Source: Flavobacteriaceae bacterium
Lineage (GTDB): Bacteria > Bacteroidota > Bacteroidia > Flavobacteriales > Flavobacteriaceae
Reading direction: 5' to 3'
Assembly: GCA_016763215.1 (NCBI GenBank)
Contig: JAESUF010000118.1
Span: forward strand, 1-9,145
DNA length: 9,145 bases
The notes beneath the pieces were generated by a model. That model saw only the letters and a program-made list of their open reading frames with translations, was not told where the DNA came from and ran no database searches. This document shows positions 1-7,349 of the stretch, one piece after another (within the stretch, counting starts at the first letter, position 1; every line of letters begins with the position of its first letter). The translations under genes and the position numbers were made by a program.

Positions 1-540
1 TGCTGACGCGTTTGTATTTATCCTACTATTTCTTCGTGTTTCCTGACCGCTAAAATTCCCATTTGCACCAATTCTAAACACCCAGAAATTCCAAGGGTCT
101 TTAACTATTTCTAGTGTCTCTTCTTCTTTGGGTTTGTTCTTAACATTGATACTAATTGCATCTATTTTACCTGCTTTTACCCAATAACGCACCAATCCCA
201 GTTTTATGTACCTTAAGGTTAAGTTTCGAACCTCATCTCTTGTCATCGTAGCATTTGTATTAAATACCAACCGATCTTTGACATTTACAAAAGTTTCTCT
301 TCCTATAAAATCAATGACAAATTCATTCCCTCCACTACCATTTCGTTGTGTTGTGAAAAACAAATGAACTTCTGCTAAATTTTGATCTCTTACAAATTCA
401 ACATTGCCTAAATTTTGTCGTAAGTATTGGTTGTCACATCTATCACAATCAATAAAAATTCTAAGACCTTCTGATTTTTCTTGAGAATGGGCAACAAAAG
501 TCATTAGGAAAACAAAAGAAAAGATGATTCTTTTTAACAT
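1..540 (-). CDS. Secreted protein of unknown function, probable outer-membrane beta-barrel (3' end outside window)
   Basis: An open frame of 180 codons starts at the ATG read leftward from 540 and runs off the window without a stop. Residues 1-19 form a signal peptide (MLKRI, hydrophobic FSFVFLMTFV, then AHS before Q20). The mature part begins with a small globular region carrying C32 and C35 (IDCDRCD), followed by NVEFVRDQNLAEVHL and a GSGGNEF turn. From about residue 149 (DPWNFWVFRIGANGNFSG) the sequence changes to alternating polar/hydrophobic strands with glycine- and asparagine-rich turns, as at the start of an outer-membrane barrel. From memory, Bacteroidota have uncharacterised secreted proteins with this arrangement, but I cannot name the family with certainty. 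No Bacteroidota-type promoter is visible in the 136 bases upstream, so it may be read through from the propeller gene on the same strand. The gene call is firm; the barrel assignment is inference. Confidence 0.85.
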   Translation of the reverse strand, partial: MLKRIIFSFVFLMTFVAHSQEKSEGLRIFIDCDRCDNQYLRQNLGNVEFVRDQNLAEVHLFFTTQRNGSGGNEFVIDFIGRETFVNVKDRLVFNTNATMTRDEVRNLTLRYIKLGLVRYWVKAGKIDAISINVKNKPKEEETLEIVKDPWNFWVFRIGANGNFSGQETRRNSRINTNASA

Positions 541-573
541 AGATTCGCTATTTGAAAAAATTCGATCGGCTAA

Positions 574-605
574 TCTAATCCATTCATTCCCTTTACCTCT
601 AATCC
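574..605. repeat. Pair of 8-bp direct repeats upstream of the leftmost gene
   Basis: TCTAATCC occurs at 574-581 and again at 598-605, start to start 24 bases, in the gap between the two minus-strand genes. The copies lie 34-65 bases before the start of the 1-540 gene, on the same helical face if about 12 bp per turn is allowed. They could be regulator half-sites or chance; nothing else supports function. Confidence 0.25.
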
Positions 606-634
606 CTAATTGTTAATTAAGTTTAATTTAACAT

Positions 635-664
635 AAAAAAACTGTTTAGAATACTCCTAAGTTT
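635..664 (-). terminator. Weak possible terminator after the propeller gene
   Basis: Read on the minus strand just past the propeller gene's TAG, AAACT (664-660) can pair with AGTTT (643-639). An inner TTAG/CTAA pairing is an alternative. Both are followed by a run of seven T (641-635). The stem is short and AT-rich, so termination would be leaky at best and read-through into the 1-540 gene is possible. Confidence 0.25.
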
Positions 665-676
665 AAAGCATCCTTT

Positions 677-3505
677 CTACTTAATTTCAAAACTGCTTTC
701 GGCTTCTTCAATTTTTACAGTGTATTTTCCTTTTAACAAGTAGTATGCTCCATTTTTAGCTTTTGATATTTTAGCTTTTGGATTCGATTTTGCGTAGGCT
801 TTTCTTCCCTTTTTTGAAAAAGAAACATCAAAGATAGTTTCATTAAATCCTTGATCGGCATTCACTGAAAATGAATTTACTTTTACAGCACCAGCGTATA
901 CGTTTACTGTAACTTTTTTATTCGATTTTGAATAAAACGGAATGGTTATTTCAGGTGTAAAAGGCTCTGACCATTGACTCCATGAACGGCCCCATCTAGA
1001 TGAAAAACGACTGTTTTTAATTTTAGATACATGAGTGTCTTTTTCACGAATCTGATTGAACTTTTGTAAATAAGAAATATCTGCTTTATAAATACTTCTT
1101 CCATGGGTTCCAACAATCAAATCTTTCTCTCTTTCCTGAATTACTAAATCGTGTACTGCCACATTCGGGATGCCATTACTAAACGGATGCCATTCAGCAC
1201 CATTATTAAAAGAAGCATACAAACCATTGTCTGTACCAACATATAAAATCGGTTCATTTTCAGAATCTTCTTTTATCACATTTACTGCTGATGTTGGGAT
1301 ATTACCACTAATATTTTTCCACGTTTTTCCATAGTTTTCAGACATAAACACATAAACAGAAAAATCATCCGAACGATATCCATTTAAGGTTGCATACACC
1401 CGTTCTTTTTTAAATTTTGAGGCAACAACTCTACTTACCCATAAATTTTTTGGTAACGACCCTGTAATATCTTCCCACGAGTTTCCACCATCTTTGGTTA
1501 GATGAATTAAACCGTCATCAGAACCTGTATAAATCAAACCAAATTGAAAAGGGCTTTCAGAAATACTTGCCAATGTACCATAAGGCACATTTCCTTTTTT
1601 ACCACCCAATGTCAAATCACTAGAAATTACTTGAAAAGTGGCTCCTTGATCCATAGATCGCAATAATTTATTTGCGCCCATGTATAAAATATCTTGATTA
1701 TGTGGAGATAATAAGATTGGGGTTTGCCAATTATATCGATAAGGAGAATCCCCCAACACGTGTTTTGGATGAATAGAAATTCGTTTTCCTGTTTTTAAAT
1801 TTACTCTATAGTAATATCCAAATTGAGAACCAGAATATACCGTTTCATTATCTCTGCTATCTATTTGAACTTGCATACCATCTCCCCCTCCAACTGATTT
1901 GTAAGGATAACTTCCGCGTCCTTGCCAACCTTTTGAAAAACGATAATTACTTGGCCCGTACCAAACACCATTATCTTGCAAGCCTCCATATACATTGTAG
2001 GGTTTTTTATTGTCTACGTTAACAGCATAAAATTGCCCAACTGCATGTGGGTTGTTTTTAGACCAGTTTTTACCATCGTCAAAAGTAATGTTGATACCTC
2101 CATCATTTCCGTTTACAATATGTCCTGACCTATTTGGATTAACCCATAACGCTTGATGGTCTGAATGCATGTTTGCCCCTCCTATATTTGAAAATGTTTT
2201 TCCGCCATCATCAGATTTTAATAAGGGAACACCACCAATGTATATTTTATTTTGATCTATTGCACTTACCCCTATAATTCCGAAGTAGTAACCATAAGAA
2301 CTATATACTCCGTCTAAATATTCTTTGTGTGTTTTTTTCCATGTTTTTCCACCGTTTGTAGATTTATAAACTTCGGCTCCAATTACTGGAGAATCAAACA
2401 ATCGAGAGTTGGCATCTTCTAAATACGTTGCCAAATGACTTGGTTTTATTGTTCCTTTTTTAACCGCTGCTTTTACAGCCGTTGCTGTTTCTTTTCTATC
2501 AAAACGATTGCTCCGTAAATAGGTGTTTAATTGTTTGTTGTCTAATTTCATAAAATCAGCAACAGACATCGTTTTAAAATCGTCTTTTTGAATTCCACTT
2601 CCCTTTTTCTTTGGTGTTACTGGCCTTCTAAACTGATTGTCTAAAAAGGCATATACAACATCATCATTAAAAGATGCTATCCCAATACGACCAACACCAT
2701 CTCCAACAGGAAACCCTTTTCCTTTTGTTGTTACTTTTCTCCAAGAAGTTCCTGCATCTGTACTTTTATAAATGGCAGAATTATTTCCATCACCATCAAA
2801 ATCCCAAGCTTTTCTCATACGCTCCCATGAAGCAGCATATAATACATTTGGATTTTTAGGAGAGACACTAATGTCTATCACTCCTGTTAAATCGTTTATA
2901 AACAAAACATTTTTCCACGTCTTTCCCCCATCAGTAGTTTTATAAATTCCTCGTTCTTTATTTGCAGAATATAAGTGGCCTATAACTCCTATAACAACTT
3001 CATTTGGATTGTTTTTGTTGATGATAATTCTACCAATATGATGAGAATCTGTTAACCCAACATTCTTCCATGTTTTTCCTTTGTCTGTAGATTTCAAAAT
3101 TCCAATTCCTGAATATGAAGAACGAGATGAATTACTTTCTCCAGTTCCCACCCAAATAGTTCCATTTTTCCAATCAGTAGCAATGTCTCCAATGTTCTGT
3201 GTTGGAGAGTTGTCTAAAACAGGTGTAAACGTTGTTCCATTATTGTCTGTATACCATAATCCCCCAGAAGCATACCCCACATAAAATTCTGCTGTGTTTT
3301 CTGGATTTACATCAATATCTACAACACGACCACTCATAATAGTTGGTCCAATATTCGTAAAAGCAATATTTTTAATTATAGAGTTTTTTGTAAACGCCTC
3401 TTTCTCTTGGATTGCCTTCTTTACAATCGTTGTATTGGTTACTGATTGCTGAGCAAACAAAGAAATACTGATAAATAGAAATAAGAATTGAAAAATCGTT
3501 TTCAT
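677..3505 (-). CDS. Secreted BNR/Asp-box beta-propeller protein (VPS10/sortilin-like, glycosyl-hydrolase-like)
   Basis: A 942-residue protein exported by an N-terminal signal peptide (MKTIFQFLFLFISISLFA, cleavage before QQ). About eleven Asp-box repeats (S/T-x-D-x-G-x-T/S-W/F) are spread along residues about 85-775, among them STDKGKTW, TTDGGKTW, STDAGTSW, STNGGKTW, SDDGGKTF, MDQGATF, KDGGNSW and SENYGKTW. This spacing fits a large multi-bladed propeller of the sortilin/exo-sialidase-like type often annotated as glycosyl hydrolase; the actual substrate is unknown. Residues about 293-374 form a lysine-rich, helix-forming insert with no Asp-box. The last ~100 residues form an Ig-like domain ending KGKYTVKIEEAESSFEIK. 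I see no clear type IX secretion tail. The frame extends 16 codons further to a TTG at 3553, but the ATG at 3505 directly precedes the signal peptide and the TTG overlaps a likely -7 element, so 3505 is chosen. The gene ends in TAG. Confidence 0.93.
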   Translation of the reverse strand: MKTIFQFLFLFISISLFAQQSVTNTTIVKKAIQEKEAFTKNSIIKNIAFTNIGPTIMSGRVVDIDVNPENTAEFYVGYASGGLWYTDNNGTTFTPVLDNSPTQNIGDIATDWKNGTIWVGTGESNSSRSSYSGIGILKSTDKGKTWKNVGLTDSHHIGRIIINKNNPNEVVIGVIGHLYSANKERGIYKTTDGGKTWKNVLFINDLTGVIDISVSPKNPNVLYAASWERMRKAWDFDGDGNNSAIYKSTDAGTSWRKVTTKGKGFPVGDGVGRIGIASFNDDVVYAFLDNQFRRPVTPKKKGSGIQKDDFKTMSVADFMKLDNKQLNTYLRSNRFDRKETATAVKAAVKKGTIKPSHLATYLEDANSRLFDSPVIGAEVYKSTNGGKTWKKTHKEYLDGVYSSYGYYFGIIGVSAIDQNKIYIGGVPLLKSDDGGKTFSNIGGANMHSDHQALWVNPNRSGHIVNGNDGGINITFDDGKNWSKNNPHAVGQFYAVNVDNKKPYNVYGGLQDNGVWYGPSNYRFSKGWQGRGSYPYKSVGGGDGMQVQIDSRDNETVYSGSQFGYYYRVNLKTGKRISIHPKHVLGDSPYRYNWQTPILLSPHNQDILYMGANKLLRSMDQGATFQVISSDLTLGGKKGNVPYGTLASISESPFQFGLIYTGSDDGLIHLTKDGGNSWEDITGSLPKNLWVSRVVASKFKKERVYATLNGYRSDDFSVYVFMSENYGKTWKNISGNIPTSAVNVIKEDSENEPILYVGTDNGLYASFNNGAEWHPFSNGIPNVAVHDLVIQEREKDLIVGTHGRSIYKADISYLQKFNQIREKDTHVSKIKNSRFSSRWGRSWSQWSEPFTPEITIPFYSKSNKKVTVNVYAGAVKVNSFSVNADQGFNETIFDVSFSKKGRKAYAKSNPKAKISKAKNGAYYLLKGKYTVKIEEAESSFEIK

Positions 3506-3666
3506 TGGGTTAAGTTTAATTAAAGATGTTCTCTTTTGAAAAGTAAAAACCAAAAATAATGAATAAAAATGAGTTCTGCTTTTTAACTACCTGTTAATAA
3601 CTCTTTTACACTTATTTAGTTTATTTGTTTAATTTACAACCTATTAACTAACTAAAAATTTTATTT
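3506..3666. promoter_or_regulatory. Divergent promoter region between propeller gene and GlsB-type gene
   Basis: These 161 AT-rich bases separate two divergently read genes and must hold both start signals. For the leftward gene, TATTTTTG (3558-3551 on the minus strand) matches the Bacteroidota -7 consensus TAnnTTTG exactly and lies about 45 bases before the ATG; no good -33 TTTG is seen at the right distance. For the rightward gene the best match is TTTATTTG (3620-3627), one base off consensus, also without a clear -33. No ribosome binding site is visible on either side, as usual in this phylum. Confidence 0.45.
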
Positions 3667-3909
3667 ATGGGATTATTGTATGGTTTGCTCATTGGGGCAC
3701 TTGCTGGTTATATTGCCGGAAAATTGATGAAAGGTGGTGGTTTTGGAGTATTAATTAATATTGTTTTAGGAATTGTAGGAGGTATTGTGGGGCATTGGTT
3801 ATTTGGATTGGCAGGAATCTCTATTGGCACAGGGATTATCAGCGATCTAGTCACTGGAGTTATTGGTGCAGTCGTCGTACTCTTTATTGCCGGGCTTATT
3901 AAAAAATAG
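3667..3909 (+). CDS. GlsB/YeaQ/YmgE-family small membrane protein
   Basis: An 80-residue, strongly hydrophobic and glycine-rich protein with three predicted membrane segments (about residues 2-19, 27-48 and 57-77). Between the first two is a short basic loop (GKLMKGGGFG), and the protein ends in KK. The pattern GLLIGALAGYIAGKLMKGGGFGxxxNIxLGIVGGIVG is typical of the transglycosylase-associated protein family (PF04226), whose members are small inner-membrane proteins linked to stress responses; biochemical function is not known. Length is normal for the family (about 80-85). The gene stands alone: it is divergent from the propeller gene and closed by a strong terminator 22 bases past its stop. 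The codon use and the complete frame give no sign of decay. Confidence 0.92.
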   Translation: MGLLYGLLIGALAGYIAGKLMKGGGFGVLINIVLGIVGGIVGHWLFGLAGISIGTGIISDLVTGVIGAVVVLFIAGLIKK

Positions 3910-3930
3910 CTGTTCAATTGTAAAATTTAT

Positions 3931-3965
3931 AAAAAAGGGTTCGCACAGTGCGAATCCTTTTTTTT
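3931..3965 (+). terminator. Strong intrinsic terminator after the GlsB-type gene
   Basis: A 9-bp stem, 3937-3945 (GGGTTCGCA) with 3949-3957 (TGCGAATCC, one G-T wobble), closes a 3-base loop. It is flanked by six A on the left (3931-3936) and eight T on the right (3958-3965), which can lengthen the stem. The symmetry would allow it to work in both directions, but only the rightward gene needs it. Confidence 0.9.
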
Positions 3966-3994
3966 ATTTGAAATAATAAAAAACTGACAATAAA

Positions 3995-4024
3995 TTTGGT
4001 ACACAATTAATCGGTGTACATTTG
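3995..4024 (+). promoter_or_regulatory. Bacteroidota-type promoter of rhlE
   Basis: TTTG at 3995-3998 (-33) and TACATTTG at 4017-4024 (-7, exact TAnnTTTG) are separated by 18 bases, within the usual spacing for the main sigma factor of this phylum. Transcription would start at about 4029-4032, giving a leader of about 45 bases before the rhlE ATG. This is the clearest promoter in the window. Confidence 0.8.
3999..4019. repeat. Perfect inverted repeat inside the rhlE promoter (candidate operator)
   Basis: GTACAC (3999-4004) and GTGTAC (4014-4019) are perfect reverse complements 9 bases apart (15 bases start to start). They fill the space between the -33 and -7 elements and overlap the first bases of the -7 box. 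A protein bound here would be expected to block polymerase. The regulator is unknown; the Crp-like protein encoded after rhlE is one possible candidate, although the half-sites do not resemble the usual TGTGA of Crp. Confidence 0.45.
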
Positions 4025-4028
4025 TAGC

Positions 4029-4060
4029 GCTATTCAGAAAAGACCAAATAGCCGTTTTTT
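4029..4060 (+). promoter_or_regulatory. Leader hairpin followed by a T run before rhlE
   Basis: GCTATT (4029-4034) pairs with AATAGC (4047-4052) around a 12-base A-rich loop; CG and six T (4055-4060) follow. With the promoter's predicted start at about 4029, the transcript would begin at or next to this stem. It may be a 5' protecting stem-loop, a cold-responsive leader, or a weak attenuator. Structure is seen in the sequence; function is inference. Confidence 0.4.
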
Positions 4061-4074
4061 CTTAAATATTATAC

Positions 4075-5367
4075 ATGCAATTTAAAGACTTAGGTTTATG
4101 TGATGCCCTGTTAAAGGCCGTCAAAGAAAAAGGATATACAACTCCTTCTCCAATTCAAGAAAAAGCAATTCCTTTAATTTTACAAGGAAAAGACGTTTTG
4201 GCTTCTGCACAAACAGGAACAGGAAAAACCGCAGGTTTTACGCTCCCTGTACTTCAATACTTATCAGAAACAAAACACCCAAAATACAGACCTTTACGAG
4301 CTTTAGTCTTAACTCCAACGCGAGAATTGGCTGCTCAGGTTTATGAAAACATTCGAGAATATAGTGCCTATTTAAACATCCACTCTACCGTTGTTTTTGG
4401 TGGTGTAAAAGCGTCTTCTCAAATTGCAACATTGCGTAGAGGTGTCGATATTTTAGTGGCTACGCCAGGAAGGTTATTGGATTTACACGATCAAAAAGCA
4501 GTTTCTTTCAAACGAATTGACGTGTTAATTTTAGACGAAGCCGATAGAATGTTAGACATGGGTTTTGTGCGTGATATCAATAAAATTATCAGTTTTATGC
4601 CTACAAAAAGGCAAAACTTACTCTTTTCTGCTACTTTTTCGAAAGAAATTAAACAATTGGCTCAAGGGATTTTAAGAAACCCTGTACTCGTTGAAGCAAC
4701 TCCTGAAAACTCAACCGCAGAAATGGTGAGTCAGAGAGTATATGGAGTTGATAAGAAGAAAAAAACAGAGGTTCTTACAAATCTGATCAAAGAGGGTAAT
4801 TGGAATCAGGTTTTAATCTTCATGAGAACAAAACATGGTGCTAATAAGTTAACTAAAAAGTTGATTCAATCTGGAATCACAGCTGCCGCCATTCATGGAA
4901 ATAAAAGTCAAGGAGCACGAACAAAAGCCTTGTCTAATTTTAAAACAAATGACATTCGTGTGTTGGTAGCAACAGATATTGCAGCACGTGGATTGGACAT
5001 CCCTCTTTTACCACATGTTGTTAATTTTGAATTGCCGAACATTCCTGAAGATTATGTGCATAGAATTGGAAGAACTGGTAGAGCTGGTGCAAGTGGTGAA
5101 GCTATTTCTTTGGTCTGTAGTGAAGAAACAGAGTATCAAAAAGAAATTGAGAAGCTCCTTGGTAAAAAATTATTTACTGAGGTAATTCCTGGCTACGAGC
5201 CTACAGATGAAGCACCCGCTAAAAGAGCCGCAACACAGAATAAAGGTTCTTTTAAAAAATCAGCAGGAAAAAAATCACAAGGAAAAAATCACACACCTCG
5301 ACAAGGGAGACCTACTAATTCTTCAGGGAAAAACAAAAGAAATGCTAGAAGAAGTAACCGTCGCTAA
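4075..5367 (+). CDS. rhlE: ATP-dependent RNA helicase, DEAD-box family, RhlE type
   Basis: A 430-residue cytoplasmic RNA helicase that uses ATP to unwind short RNA duplexes in RNA turnover and ribosome assembly, often with a role in the cold. All DEAD-box motifs are present: Q motif (F3 with TPSPIQ 23-28), I AQTGTGKT (45-52), Ia PTRELA (81-86), Ib TPGR (130-133), II DEAD (154-157), III SAT (185-187), [16 protein letters not shown] (246-259), [11 protein letters not shown] (299-308), [12 protein letters not shown] (329-338). Long stretches match E. coli RhlE as I remember it (for example [16 protein letters not shown] and [15 protein letters not shown]). Residues from about 383 form a basic, low-complexity tail (Lys/Arg/Asn/Gly/Ser) that should bind RNA without specificity. 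The start at 4075 gives the normal N-terminus (MQFKDLGL). It is preceded by its own promoter, inverted repeat and leader hairpin, and followed after 28 bases by the Crp-like gene. Confidence 0.97.
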   Translation: MQFKDLGLCDALLKAVKEKGYTTPSPIQEKAIPLILQGKDVLASAQTGTGKTAGFTLPVLQYLSETKHPKYRPLRALVLTPTRELAAQVYENIREYSAYLNIHSTVVFGGVKASSQIATLRRGVDILVATPGRLLDLHDQKAVSFKRIDVLILDEADRMLDMGFVRDINKIISFMPTKRQNLLFSATFSKEIKQLAQGILRNPVLVEATPENSTAEMVSQRVYGVDKKKKTEVLTNLIKEGNWNQVLIFMRTKHGANKLTKKLIQSGITAAAIHGNKSQGARTKALSNFKTNDIRVLVATDIAARGLDIPLLPHVVNFELPNIPEDYVHRIGRTGRAGASGEAISLVCSEETEYQKEIEKLLGKKLFTEVIPGYEPTDEAPAKRAATQNKGSFKKSAGKKSQGKNHTPRQGRPTNSSGKNKRNARRSNRR

Positions 5368-5395
5368 GGTGCTTTTGTGAAAATAATTTGAATGG

Positions 5396-5980
5396 ATGGA
5401 TGTTTCTAAATCAAATTTACGCAACTATTTACAAGAAATTATAAAAGATGATTCTTTAGATCACCATCTACAAGAAATTGTAAACTCTTTCACTCTTTTA
5501 AACTTGAATAGAAATGAGTTTTTAGTTCAAAAAGGGGCAATATGTTCATTTTTCTGCTTTATTGAAAGTGGTGTTTTACAACACTCCATCGAAATTTTAG
5601 ACGAAGAAAAAACCACCTATTTGGCCTTGAGAAATTCATGTACTTCAGCGCTAAGAAGTTTCCTTCAGCAAACACCTTCACGGAAAAGTATTAAAGCTTT
5701 AAGTAATTGTGTCTTGTGGAATATTGACCTCGATACTTTTAATTCTCTTCTAAAAAATAATGCTGCTTTTCATCAATTTTACTTTAATCTGATTGAAAAA
5801 CAAATCTTTCTAATTGATGATTATCGCATCGATTTATTAACTCTAACTCCTGAAGAACGGTATAAAAAGTTATTAGAAAATGAACCCAAACTATTGTTAG
5901 AAGTTCCACTACATTATTTGGCTTCTTTTTTAGGGATTTCGAAACGGCATATGACTAGAATTCGAAAAAACATAAAATAA
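5396..5980 (+). CDS. Crp/Fnr-family transcriptional regulator
   Basis: A 194-residue regulator with an N-terminal cyclic-nucleotide-binding-type beta-roll (about residues 25-115; FLVQKGAICSFFCFIESGVLQ is split over the typical strands), a dimerisation helix (about 118-140) and a short C-terminal winged-helix reader (about 166-192; YLASFLGISKRHMTRIRK is the helix-turn-helix). The pocket region (LRNSCTSALRSFLQQTPSRKSI) lacks the RSA signature used by cAMP-binding Crp, and there is no Fnr-type cysteine cluster, so any ligand is unknown. This is usual for the many Crp-like proteins of Flavobacteriia. Of three overlapping ATG codons (5392, 5396, 5400), only 5396 is in frame. It lies 28 bases after rhlE with no terminator between them and is probably co-transcribed. 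Its targets cannot be told from sequence. Confidence 0.92.
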   Translation: MDVSKSNLRNYLQEIIKDDSLDHHLQEIVNSFTLLNLNRNEFLVQKGAICSFFCFIESGVLQHSIEILDEEKTTYLALRNSCTSALRSFLQQTPSRKSIKALSNCVLWNIDLDTFNSLLKNNAAFHQFYFNLIEKQIFLIDDYRIDLLTLTPEERYKKLLENEPKLLLEVPLHYLASFLGISKRHMTRIRKNIK

Positions 5981-6000
5981 CGCCATTTGGCTACGTTTTT
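5979..6000 (+). terminator. Possible terminator after the Crp-like gene
   Basis: AACG (5979-5982) pairs with CGTT (5994-5997), and the next CC (5983-5984) with GG (5989-5990), with a 3-base bulge (CTA) and a 4-base loop. T continues to 6000. The stem starts inside the stop codon. It is imperfect and short, so its efficiency is doubtful. Confidence 0.35.
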
Positions 6001-6016
6001 AACTCATTGTTTTATT

Positions 6017-6024
6017 TATTTTTG
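6017..6024 (+). promoter_or_regulatory. Possible -7 element of the aminopeptidase P gene
   Basis: TATTTTTG matches the Bacteroidota -7 consensus TAnnTTTG and ends 29 bases before the ATG at 6054. No TTTG stands at the right distance; the nearest TTTG (5986-5989) is 27 bases away, which is too far. The short A-rich leader (AAAAGTAAAAACA) is typical of translation starts in this phylum. Confidence 0.4.
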
Positions 6025-6053
6025 AGAAGACTTAATTTCTAAAAGTAAAAACA

Positions 6054-7349
6054 ATGAAGTATCACGCTATCGACAATTCGCTTTTTATCAATAACAGAAA
6101 AAACTTTGTGGCTCAAATGAAGCCAAATAGTTTGGCTGTTTTTAACTCCAATGATATTTATCCTATTAGTGCCGATAGTGCCATGCCGTTTGAGCAACAT
6201 AGAGACCTCTTTTATCTAAGCGGTGTAGATCAAGAAGAAAGTATTTTGGTGGTATTTCCTGATTGCCCGAAAGCAAGACATAAAGAAATTTTGTTTTTAA
6301 AAGAAACCAACGAACATATTGCCGTTTGGGAAGGGGCGAAATTAACAAAAAAAGCGGCGTTAAAAACCTCTGGGATTGAAACAGTTTACTGGTTGCAAGA
6401 TCTAGAAAAAATTCTTTTTGAGCTAATGACTCAATGTGAAACGATCTACATTAACACCAACGAACATTATAGAGCCAATGTAGAAACAGAAACTAGAGAA
6501 GATCGCTTTACCAAGTGGATTAAAGATAAATATCCTGCACATTCAGTAGCAAAAAGCAACCCTATTTTACAGCGTTTACGTTCTGTGAAAAACTCAATAG
6601 AATTGGACCTATTACAACAAGCGTGTGATATTACTGAAAAAGGCTTCCGTCGTATTTTAAATTTTGTACAGCCTGATGTTTGGGAGTATGAAATAGAAGC
6701 TGAATTTATGCATGAATTCTTAAGAAACCGCTCTAAGAAATTTGCATATACTCCTATTGTTGCGAGTGGAAATAATGCCAATGTATTGCATTATATAGAG
6801 AACAACCAACAGTGTAAAGCTGGCGATTTAATCTTATTAGATGTAGGAGCTGAATATGCAAATTACTCTTCTGACATGACAAGAACCATTCCTGTTTCTG
6901 GTCGGTATACTGATAGACAAAAAGATGTTTACAATGCTGTAAATCGGGTAAAAAATGATGCTACAAAATTGTTAGTCCCTGGTGCCATCTGGGAAGACTA
7001 CCATGTAGAGGTTGGAAAACTCATGACTTCAGAATTACTTGGTCTTGGTCTGTTAGACAAAGCTGACGTGCAAAACGAAGACAAAGACTGGCCAGCATAT
7101 AAAAAATACTTTATGCACGGAACATCCCATCATATGGGCTTAGACACCCATGATTATGGTTTACTACACGAGCCAATGCAAGCTAATATGGTGTTTACGG
7201 TAGAACCTGGGATTTATATTCCCGAGGAAGGGTTTGGTATCCGTTTGGAAGACGATGTGGTGATTCAAAAAACTGGAGAGCCTTTTAACTTAATGCGCAA
7301 CATTCCTGTAGAAGCGGAAGAGATTGAAGACATTATGAACAAGGCGTAG
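6054..7349 (+). CDS. pepP: Aminopeptidase P (Xaa-Pro aminopeptidase), peptidase family M24B
   Basis: A 431-residue cytoplasmic metallopeptidase that removes the N-terminal residue from peptides with proline in second position. The N-terminal domain (about 1-170) is the AMP_N type (NSNDIYPISADSAMPFEQHRD, FYLSGVDQEES). The catalytic pita-bread domain (about 178-425) has all five expected ligands of the two-metal centre: D263 (LLDVGAEY), D274 (SSDMTRT), H359 (HGTSHHMGLD), E384 (TVEPGIYIP) and E399 (IRLEDD). The accessory histidines H246 (LHYIENN), H355 and H366 (THD) are also present. Length is close to E. coli PepP (about 440). The gene has its own likely -7 element, and a hairpin around its stop codon separates it from the next gene. 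The family assignment is certain; the physiological peptides are unknown. Confidence 0.96.
   Translation: MKYHAIDNSLFINNRKNFVAQMKPNSLAVFNSNDIYPISADSAMPFEQHRDLFYLSGVDQEESILVVFPDCPKARHKEILFLKETNEHIAVWEGAKLTKKAALKTSGIETVYWLQDLEKILFELMTQCETIYINTNEHYRANVETETREDRFTKWIKDKYPAHSVAKSNPILQRLRSVKNSIELDLLQQACDITEKGFRRILNFVQPDVWEYEIEAEFMHEFLRNRSKKFAYTPIVASGNNANVLHYIENNQQCKAGDLILLDVGAEYANYSSDMTRTIPVSGRYTDRQKDVYNAVNRVKNDATKLLVPGAIWEDYHVEVGKLMTSELLGLGLLDKADVQNEDKDWPAYKKYFMHGTSHHMGLDTHDYGLLHEPMQANMVFTVEPGIYIPEEGFGIRLEDDVVIQKTGEPFNLMRNIPVEAEEIEDIMNKA

Noticed and set aside
617..3521. Shared 12-mer TTAAGTTTAATT at 617-628 and 3510-3521, both upstream of minus-strand genes
   Set aside because: It is made almost only of A and T in an AT-rich genome and sits at different distances from the two starts, so chance is the simplest explanation.
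3506..3553. Sixteen-codon N-terminal extension of the propeller gene from a TTG
   Set aside because: The extension puts a polar, basic stretch before an obvious signal peptide, and the TTG overlaps the exact -7 match TATTTTTG, so the ATG at 3505 fits better.
6467..6781. 104-codon open frame on the minus strand inside pepP
   Set aside because: It lies fully opposite a conserved, complete enzyme gene, has no recognisable motif, and is explained by the codon pattern of the plus-strand gene.
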